Part shown: positions 58,654 through 64,000 of the stretch, piece by piece
How positions within the stretch are numbered: position 1 is the first letter of the stretch
How the letters are laid out: every line of letters begins with the position of its first letter
Program-made: the position numbers and the translations under genes
From: CALKWS01 sp051020515
GTDB taxonomy: Bacteria > Actinomycetota > Actinomycetes > Actinomycetales > Beutenbergiaceae
Assembly (NCBI RefSeq): GCF_051020515.1
Contig: NZ_CP194857.1
Span: forward strand, 2,666,001 to 2,730,000
Direction: 5' to 3'
Length of the DNA: 64,000 nt
Notes under the pieces: generated by a model
The model's input: the letters and a program-made list of their open reading frames with translations, nothing else
What the model was told of the DNA's origin: nothing
Database searches by the model: none

Positions 58654-59383
58654 ATGTTCAGGACGAGGTCATTGTCCCTCGGGATCCTGCTCTTGGCCGG
58701 AATCCTCGGTGGCTGCGCGACCCCCGACGCGCAGCCACCGAGCCGGTCTGTCTCGACCGACGCGCGCGGCGGCACGGCCGGGCTCCGCCGCGATCTCGCC
58801 GGGGGCGCCCGAGCAGGGGCGCACCGAAGCCACCGCACCCGGGTCGCAGGTCGTCCCCGGTGAGCTCGAATCACCCGCGGTCGAGGTCGACGTCAGCACC
58901 GCCAGGCTCGAGGCTGCCGGCCCCGAGGCCAGGACCCCGCCGGTGCGATTGGAGTACGCCGAGCGGGACATCACCCTCGACATCGACCCGGTCGGGGTTG
59001 CCGCGGACGGCCAGATGGAGATCCCTGACGACGCCAACAGGGCCGGGTGGTACCGCTTCGGTCCCGGACTGGGCGACGCGAACGGATCCATTGTCGTTGC
59101 TGCACACAACGGTTCCTTCACCACCGGCGTCGGTCCGTTCCATTACCTTCGCCAAGCCCAGCCAGGTGATTCGATCGACCTCATCGGCCCGGATGGGACG
59201 GAGGTGACCTATGACGTCGTCACCGTCACCAGCCAAGCCAAGGAGACCATCGACCTGGCCGACCACTTCCGGCGCGACGGGCAGCCCCGGCTGGTGCTCA
59301 TCACCTGTGGCGGGCAGTGGGATGAGACGCGCGGTAGTTACAGCGACAACATCGTCGTCACTGCTAGCCTGCGACAAGGATGA
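58654..59383 (+). CDS. Class E/F-like sortase, frameshift near 58770
   Basis: The first frame encodes a lipoprotein-like signal, RSLSLGILLLAGILGGCATP, and breaks in an Ala/Arg/Gly-rich linker near 58770. The second frame holds the sortase domain: YRFGPGLGDANGSIVVAAHN (catalytic His in AAHNGS), YLRQAQPGDSIDLIGPDGTE, LVLITCGGQWDE (catalytic Cys) and Arg in TRGSYSDNIVVTA. Cys-His-Arg are all present. Class F sortases of actinobacteria share this TCGG...YxDN pattern. About 243 residues if repaired. A Cys lipobox on a sortase is unusual, but its reading depends on the frameshift. Neighbour DUF4397 protein may be a partner. Confidence 0.8.
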
Positions 59384-59438
59384 TCGAATCCCCGGTTGGC
59401 CCAAACATGGAGCCACGATCGTGCCGGATGGGCGGACG

Positions 59439-60012
59439 ATGAGCGACGAGGCAGGGCAGGCTCGGGAGTCAGCCCTGGAGCGTGCCTTCGTCGCCGAGGA
59501 CGACGGCGTCATGCGTGCGGTCTATCAACGGTGGTCGCCGCTGATCTACACGATCGCGTTACGAGCCCTGGGCTCGGTCGCTGACGCCGAGGACGTCACC
59601 CAGCAGGTGTTCGTGGCCGCATGGCAGGGTAGGACCAGGTACGACCCGACCCGGGCTCGCTTGCATTCCTGGCTGGTTGCCCATCGCGCGGAACAAGATC
59701 GTCGACGTCTATCAGCGCCGGACCCGGGACGGCCGCGCGCAGGACGCGGCCGAGGTCGTCGCCCGCCGGCCGGGTGGGGCCGGGGCCGGAGCCGATCCGG
59801 TCGTCGTCATCGACCGGGTGGTGATCGCCGAGGAACTGCGCCGTCTGGGTGAACCTCCGAGCACGATCATGCGGCTTGCCTTCTTCGAGGATCTGACCCA
59901 CTCCCAGATCGCTGGGCGGCTCGACCTGCCACTCGGAACGGTCAAGTCCCACATCAAACGCAGTCTGCAACGTATGCGGGATCGGCTGGAGGTGACCGAT
60001 GGAGCATCCTGA
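59439..60012 (+). CDS. ECF RNA polymerase sigma factor, frameshift near 59680
   Basis: Region 2: RAVYQRWSPLIYTIALRALG, SVADAEDVTQQVFVAAWQGR and ARLHSWLVA. Next the frame runs into Arg-rich nonsense, while the other frame continues IARNKIVDVYQRRTRDG and region 4 (RRLGEPPSTIMRLAFFEDLT, HSQIAGRLDLPLGTVKSHIK). One extra C in GCCC at about 59679-59681 accounts for it. About 190 residues if repaired. ATG 59439 was chosen; GTG 59421 is also possible. The stop lies inside the anti-sigma gene (14-base overlap). Confidence 0.8.
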
Positions 60013-60754
60013 CGATGGCACGTTGGCCCTCCTCGCTCTCGGGGAGCAGCAGGGCGTCACGCGCGCACAGAGCCGCCACGTCGCCGAGTGCGCGACGTGC
60101 CGGAAGGAACTCGAGGCGTTGCGCCGCGTGGTGAGCGCAGGGCGGGCCGGCGCCGGGGAGCCCGGCCTGGAGCGCCCGGGAGAGCACGTCTGGTCCCGGA
60201 TCAGCGCCGAACTCCTCGGGCCGCCAGCCTCCGAACCGGCCGGTGCGCCAGAGGTGTCTGCGGTCGCGCCCGAGGTCTCTGCCGAGCCCGTGCGCGCGCC
60301 CGTTCCGCAACTGGCACGGCGCTCGTCCCGGAACTGGCGCACGGCGTGGGTGGCTGCGGCGGCCTTCCTGCTGGGCGTCGGCGCCACCGTGGTGGCTGAC
60401 CAACTGCGCACGCCCCCGGCGCCCGAGGTGCTCGCCACGGCCGAGTTGGCGCCCCTTCCTGAGTGGAGCGAGGCCGACGCCGGCGCCGCCGCGCTGCACG
60501 AGGTCGACGGTGCCCGGGTGTTGAACGTCGAGCTCGACCCCGGCCTGGGCGAGGGGTACCGCGAGGTGTGGCTCATCGACAGCGATCTGGAGCGGCTGAT
60601 CAGCCTCGGCGTCCTCGTCGGATCCGAGGGAGTCTTCGACGTTCCCGACAACCTCGATATGGGCGAGTTCCTGATCGTGGACGTCTCCGACGAGCCTTAC
60701 GACGGCGACCCTGCCCATAGCGGAAACAGCATCGTGCGCGGCGAACTGTCCTAG
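59999..60754 (+). CDS. Anti-sigma factor, zinc-finger/RskA type
   Basis: 251 residues. N-terminal zinc anti-sigma motif VTRAQSRHVAECATCRKELE (H-x3-C-x2-C), a Pro/Glu/Val-rich linker, one transmembrane helix (AWVAAAAFLLGVGATVVADQ) and an extracytoplasmic anti-sigma-K domain ending REVWLIDSDLERLISLGVLV and GEFLIVDVSDEPYDGDPAHS. The W-L-I-D...L.SLG pattern and closing SGNSIVRGEL are typical of RskA. Overlap with the sigma gene implies coupling. It is intact, unlike its sigma partner. Confidence 0.87.
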   Translation: MEHPDDGTLALLALGEQQGVTRAQSRHVAECATCRKELEALRRVVSAGRAGAGEPGLERPGEHVWSRISAELLGPPASEPAGAPEVSAVAPEVSAEPVRAPVPQLARRSSRNWRTAWVAAAAFLLGVGATVVADQLRTPPAPEVLATAELAPLPEWSEADAGAAALHEVDGARVLNVELDPGLGEGYREVWLIDSDLERLISLGVLVGSEGVFDVPDNLDMGEFLIVDVSDEPYDGDPAHSGNSIVRGELS

Positions 60755-60773
60755 GTGATCGCGGTGCCCCGCA

Positions 60774-60890
60774 GTGGCACTCAGCGGTGCCACGCGGTGT
60801 CACTCAGCGGTGGCACCCGGCGGTGGCACCACGCGGTGCCACTCAGCGGTGGCACCCGGCGGTGGCACCCGGCGGTGGCACGTGGCGGTG
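60774..60890. repeat. GCGGTGGCACCCG-type tandem repeat region
   Basis: About nine copies of a 13-17 bp unit built on GCGGTGGCAC/GCGGTGCCAC fill the gap after the anti-sigma gene. GTGGCAC and GTGCCAC copies can pair, so the RNA could fold, but no clean terminator was identified. The 284-bp gap up to 61039 holds no gene. Confidence 0.75.
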
Positions 60891-61038
60891 GGCCGGACCC
60901 AGCCCGAAGTGCCGCCCGCGCGGCGCCTGGTTGTGCCACGCTGAGGCCTGGGTGGAATCGTCGCCACCCGCCCCATCTACCCTCCCGGCTTCAGGTCGAG
61001 CCGAGAATCCGGGCGGGGACCATACTCAAGGAGGAGAC

Positions 61039-62433
61039 ATGGCAGACCCGAATAGCCAGGGAACGACGAAAGACGAGAAGAAGGCCGACGGCGGTGCGGT
61101 GCTGTCGGGCCTGATGCGCCCGTTGAACAGCCTGGTCGAGAGGTTCATCCCCTCGGCCCTGGTCTTTGCGATCGTGCTCACGTTCGTGGTGGTCCTGCTC
61201 GCCCTCATCCTGACCGACGCCGGGCCGGTGCAGGTGGTGGAGGAGTGGGGCAACGGACTGGCAGGGCTACTGGCCTTCATGACGCAGATGGCGCTCATCC
61301 TGCTGCTCGGGTACATCCTGGCCAACACCGGCCCGGTCCGGAAGGTCCTGGTGTGGCTGGCCAAGCGACCCAGGACGGCCATGCAGGGCTACGTGCTGGT
61401 CTTCGTGATCGCCGCGCTGGCCTCGCTGATCACCTGGGGCCTGGGCCTGGTAGCCGGTGCTCTGCTCGCCCGCGAGGTCGCCTATGAGTTCCGGCGACGT
61501 GACGAACCGATCCACTTCGCCATGCTGGTCGCCTCCGCCTTCTCCGGCTTCGTGGTCTGGCACATGGGCTACTCGGCGTCCGGTCCGCTGCTGGCGGCCA
61601 CGCCGGACTCCTTCGTCGCCGAGCAACTCGGTGAGCCGCTGCCGATCACCGAGACGATCTTCACCCCGTGGAACATCGCCGCGGCCGGTGCCGCGATCAT
61701 TCTGGTGGCCGTGGCGTTGCTGCTGGTCGCACCACGGCGCAAGGAAGCGATCGTGCCACTGAAGGTCGATGCCCGGGAGAAGGAGGTTGACGTCGCCGAG
61801 CAGGTCACCACCCCCGCGGACCGGGTGGACGCCTCTCGTGTGCCCACGCTGCTCACCGGGCTGATGCTGGTGGGCTACCTGGTGATCCACTTTTCCGGTG
61901 GCGGCACGTTGACCCTTGACCTCGTCAACTGGAGCTTCCTGGCCCTGATCCTGCTGCTGGTGAAGAACCCCTTTGAACTGATCGCGCTGACCAAGAAGGC
62001 CGCCTCCAACGTCGGGGAGATCCTGCTGCAGTTCCCCCTGTACGCAGGGATCATGGGCATCATGGCCGGCACCGGGCTGATCACGGTGATCTCCGACGCC
62101 TTGGTGTCCATCTCGAACCAGTACACCTTCGGGCTGCTTGCTTTCGTCGCCGCCGGCACCGTCAACTTCTTCGTGCCCTCGGGCGGTGGGCAGTTCGCGG
62201 TGCAGGCGCCGGTGATGCTCGAGGCGGCCGAGAGCCTGTCGGTGGACCCGGCGATCGCGATCATGGCGGTGGCCTACGGCGATCAGTGGACCAACATGAT
62301 CCAACCGTTCTGGGCCCTGCCCCTGCTGGCCATCGCGGGGCTGAAGATGCGCGACATCCTCAGTTACACCACGATCACCCTGGTGACCACGGGCCTGGTG
62401 TTCGGCACCACGTTGGTGCTGATCTCGCTGTAG
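61039..62433 (+). CDS. Short-chain fatty acid transporter-like (AtoE/TIGR00366) protein
   Basis: 464 residues with about 11 membrane helices. PLNSLVERFIPSALVFAIVL, EEWGNGLAGLLAFMTQMALI, ASLITWGLGLVAGALLAREV, FSGFVVWHMGYSASGPLLAA, FELIALTKKAASNVGEILLQ, FFVPSGGGQFAVQAPVMLEA and AYGDQWTNMIQPFWALPLLA match the AtoE/short-chain fatty acid uptake family (TIGR00366). VPSGGGQ and GDQWTNMIQPFW are family hallmarks. It would import acetoacetate/butyrate-type anions with protons or sodium. GGAGGAGA seven bases before ATG 61039 sets the start. Confidence 0.88.
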   Translation: MADPNSQGTTKDEKKADGGAVLSGLMRPLNSLVERFIPSALVFAIVLTFVVVLLALILTDAGPVQVVEEWGNGLAGLLAFMTQMALILLLGYILANTGPVRKVLVWLAKRPRTAMQGYVLVFVIAALASLITWGLGLVAGALLAREVAYEFRRRDEPIHFAMLVASAFSGFVVWHMGYSASGPLLAATPDSFVAEQLGEPLPITETIFTPWNIAAAGAAIILVAVALLLVAPRRKEAIVPLKVDAREKEVDVAEQVTTPADRVDASRVPTLLTGLMLVGYLVIHFSGGGTLTLDLVNWSFLALILLLVKNPFELIALTKKAASNVGEILLQFPLYAGIMGIMAGTGLITVISDALVSISNQYTFGLLAFVAAGTVNFFVPSGGGQFAVQAPVMLEAAESLSVDPAIAIMAVAYGDQWTNMIQPFWALPLLAIAGLKMRDILSYTTITLVTTGLVFGTTLVLISL

Positions 62434-62546
62434 GCCACGCGTTCGCCCGGAGGCGCAGTGTCATCGGGCGCAGCAGGTGTCCCGTGGTGGCCACTCCCAC
62501 GCCCGTCCACCTGTTGACACCGGGGGGTGGCGGGGGCAGGATTGGG

Positions 62547-62558
62547 ATCGTATACGAT
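62547..62558. promoter_or_regulatory. Perfect palindrome upstream of FAH-RraA gene
   Basis: ATCGTATACGAT is a perfect 12-bp palindrome 36 bp before ATG 62595. GTATAC-centred palindromes are common for FadR-subfamily GntR regulators of aromatic or sugar-acid catabolism, so it is a candidate operator; no such regulator is in the window. Confidence 0.5.
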
Positions 62559-62594
62559 CGTTCGTGGACGTCCTGGGCGAAGGAGCCGGTGCAG

Positions 62595-64000
62595 ATGAGC
62601 AACGACCCGATCACCGCCGTCCTCGGGCACCGGCCCGGCAAGGTGATCGCGGTTCACCTCAGTTACGCCTCGCGCGCCGCTCAGCGTGGCCGAACCCCGG
62701 CGTATCCGTCCTACTTCCTCAAGACCACCTCCTCGCTGACCGGCTCCGGCCAGGTGATCCGACCGGCGGGCACCGAGCTGCTCGCGTTCGAGGGTGAGAT
62801 CGCCCTGGTGATCGGCGCCGACGCGCGGGACGTCCCGCCGGAACGGGCCTGGGGTCACGTCGGCTGGGTCACCGCCGCCAACGACCTGGGCCTGCATGAC
62901 CTGCGGTATGCGGACAAGGGCTCCAACGTGCGCTCCAAGGGCGGAGACGGCTACACCCCGATCGGCCCGCGGCTGCTCGACGCCACCGGGCTCGACCCCG
63001 CCCGGCTTGCCATCCGCACCTGGCTGGATGACGAACTCGTCCAGGACGACTCCACCGCCGGCCTGCTGTTCCCCTTCGCCCTGATGATCGCCGATCTGTC
63101 CCGCGTCATGACCCTGCACCGCGGCGATGTCATCCTCACCGGCACTCCCGCGGGAGCCTCGGTCGCCGGACCCGGCCAGCACATCGCCGTCGAGGTGTCC
63201 TGCCCGGACGATCCGGACCTGAGCACCGGGCGGCTGCACACCGAGGTGGTCGAGGGACCCGCCCTGCCCGACTGGGGCCATCCGCCGAAGGTCGACGACG
63301 CCCAGCGCGCCGACGCCTGGGGGCGGGAGGCCACCCCTGGCGAACCCCCGTTCGTTCTCACCGAGGATCTGCGCGCCCGCCTGGGAGCGGTCGCCGTGGC
63401 GACCCTGTCGGTGCAGATGCGCCGGCGCGGCTTCGACACCGTCTCCATCGACGGCGTACGTCCCCTGGTCCCGGGTCGCGGGCTGGTGGGCCGGGCCCGC
63501 ACGCTGCGCTTCGTGCCCTACCGCAAGGACCTGTTCGCCGACCACGGCGGGGGGTACAACGCCCAGAAACAGGCGATCGACACGATCGGGCCGGGCGAGG
63601 TCCTGGTGATGGAGGCCCGCGCCGAGTCCTCGGCCGGCACCCTCGGGGACATCCTCGCGCTGCGGGCCCAGGTGCGCGGCGCCGCCGGCATCATCACCGA
63701 CGGTGCGGTGCGCGATGCCGCCCCCGTCGCCGACCTCGACCTGCCCGTGTACTCCTCCGGGGCCCACCCCGCCGTCCTGGGCCGGCGGCACGTGCCCTGG
63801 GAGGCCGACGTGACCATCTCCTGCGGCGGTGCCACCGTGCAGGTCGGGGACGTCGTGGTGGCCGACGACGACGGAGCCCTGGTCATCCCACCCCACCTCG
63901 TGGCCGAGGTACTCCGGGACGCCGAGGACCAGGAGGCCGAGGAAACCTTCATCGCCGAGATGGTCGCGGCGGGGGAGTCGGTGCACGGGCTATACCCGAT
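62595..64000 (+). CDS. FAH-family hydrolase/decarboxylase fused to RraA-like domain (3' end outside window)
   Basis: ATG 62595; no stop before the window end, at least 468 residues. N-terminal half is a fumarylacetoacetate-hydrolase fold: KVIAVHLSYASRAAQRGRTP, PSYFLKTTSSLTGSG, LLAFEGEIALVIGADARDVP (metal EGE), WVTAANDLGLHDLRYADKGS and LHRGDVILTGTPAGASVAGP. From about residue 260 an RraA/HMG-aldolase-like domain follows: LGAVAVATLSVQMRRRG, PLVPGRGLVGRARTLRFVPY, AGTLGDILALRAQVRGAAGI and ITDGAVRDAAPVADLDLPVY with GDVVVADDDGALVIPP. GDI...R and DGAVRD match the RraA active site of oxaloacetate decarboxylase/HMG aldolases. The fusion would couple FAH-type hydrolysis with aldolase or decarboxylase chemistry in catechol/homoprotocatechuate or sugar-acid breakdown. 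Confidence 0.85.
   Translation, partial: MSNDPITAVLGHRPGKVIAVHLSYASRAAQRGRTPAYPSYFLKTTSSLTGSGQVIRPAGTELLAFEGEIALVIGADARDVPPERAWGHVGWVTAANDLGLHDLRYADKGSNVRSKGGDGYTPIGPRLLDATGLDPARLAIRTWLDDELVQDDSTAGLLFPFALMIADLSRVMTLHRGDVILTGTPAGASVAGPGQHIAVEVSCPDDPDLSTGRLHTEVVEGPALPDWGHPPKVDDAQRADAWGREATPGEPPFVLTEDLRARLGAVAVATLSVQMRRRGFDTVSIDGVRPLVPGRGLVGRARTLRFVPYRKDLFADHGGGYNAQKQAIDTIGPGEVLVMEARAESSAGTLGDILALRAQVRGAAGIITDGAVRDAAPVADLDLPVYSSGAHPAVLGRRHVPWEADVTISCGGATVQVGDVVVADDDGALVIPPHLVAEVLRDAEDQEAEETFIAEMVAAGESVHGLYP

Noticed and set aside
60774..60890. CRISPR or REP-type array after the anti-sigma gene
   Set aside because: Units are short, irregular and contiguous; no spacers and no cas genes.
62364..63986. 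540-codon open frame antisense to the FAH-RraA gene
   Set aside because: The plus strand has clear FAH and RraA motifs; the minus product is low-complexity.

Overview
The window is about 70% GC, with dense, mostly short-gapped genes and many 4 to 14 bp start/stop overlaps. Gene content is actinobacterial: a WhiB7-type Fe-S regulator with an AT-hook, DUF2510 membrane proteins, two ECF sigma/anti-sigma (RskA-type) pairs, a class E/F-like sortase, a DUF222-HNH protein, a DUF3516-type helicase and an actinobacterial-style inositol locus. A Micrococcales-type Actinomycetota is the best guess; genus is not resolved. No rRNA, tRNA, CRISPR array, transposase or phage module was recognised.

Layout. 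1-4.7 kb: end of a DUF2268 protease, a LolD/FtsX-type ABC exporter, an SRPBCC protein and a DUF7715 protein. 4.7-7.7 kb: an apparent transcription attenuator (leader peptide rich in branched-chain residues, then a hairpin and an intrinsic terminator) ahead of citramalate synthase (cimA), then a lipoate-protein ligase homologue. 7.7-10.4 kb: a TetR repressor divergent from a two-gene ABC exporter, with two operator copies flanking the promoter. 10.4-18.3 kb: a leftward operon-like run of helicase, three DUF2510/NDDRG paralogues, a pentapeptide-repeat protein and a YggS PLP protein. 18.5-24.4 kb: coiled-coil membrane protein, serine hydrolase, DUF5655, a surface cluster (repeat lipoprotein, ECF sigma, anti-sigma, cupredoxin lipoprotein, membrane protein) and a TetR regulator. 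24.5-29.5 kb: MFS drug exporter, whiB7, broken TetR and DUF4267 genes, alpha/beta hydrolase divergent from a TetR gene. 29.6-33 kb: molybdate regulator plus modABC. 33.2-35 kb: DUF222-HNH protein and a decayed ORF.

35.2-47.4 kb is an inositol regulon: ABC importer (permease, ATPase, binding protein), two Gfo/Idh dehydrogenases, iolB, a GntR repressor, an iolE/H-like isomerase, iolC, a Cgl0159-like aldolase and iolD. Copies of the palindrome TTGTCATGACAA upstream of both transcription units suggest shared control by the GntR protein. No methylmalonate-semialdehyde dehydrogenase (iolA) is in the window. 47.6-57.5 kb: FAD oxidase, amidohydrolase, a 1152-residue secreted beta-lactamase/GHL10 fusion and small genes. 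57.8-60.8 kb: DUF4397 protein, sortase, ECF sigma, anti-sigma. 61-64 kb: short-chain fatty acid transporter-like protein and a FAH-RraA fusion that runs off the window.

A striking property is that about 15 recognisable genes are broken by one- to four-base frameshifts, often in short C/G runs, with both halves still protein-like. This points to sequence errors or recent lesions rather than old decay. Such genes are given as one feature over both halves. Short tandem repeats (6 to 36 bp units) at gene ends and within genes are also unusually frequent.
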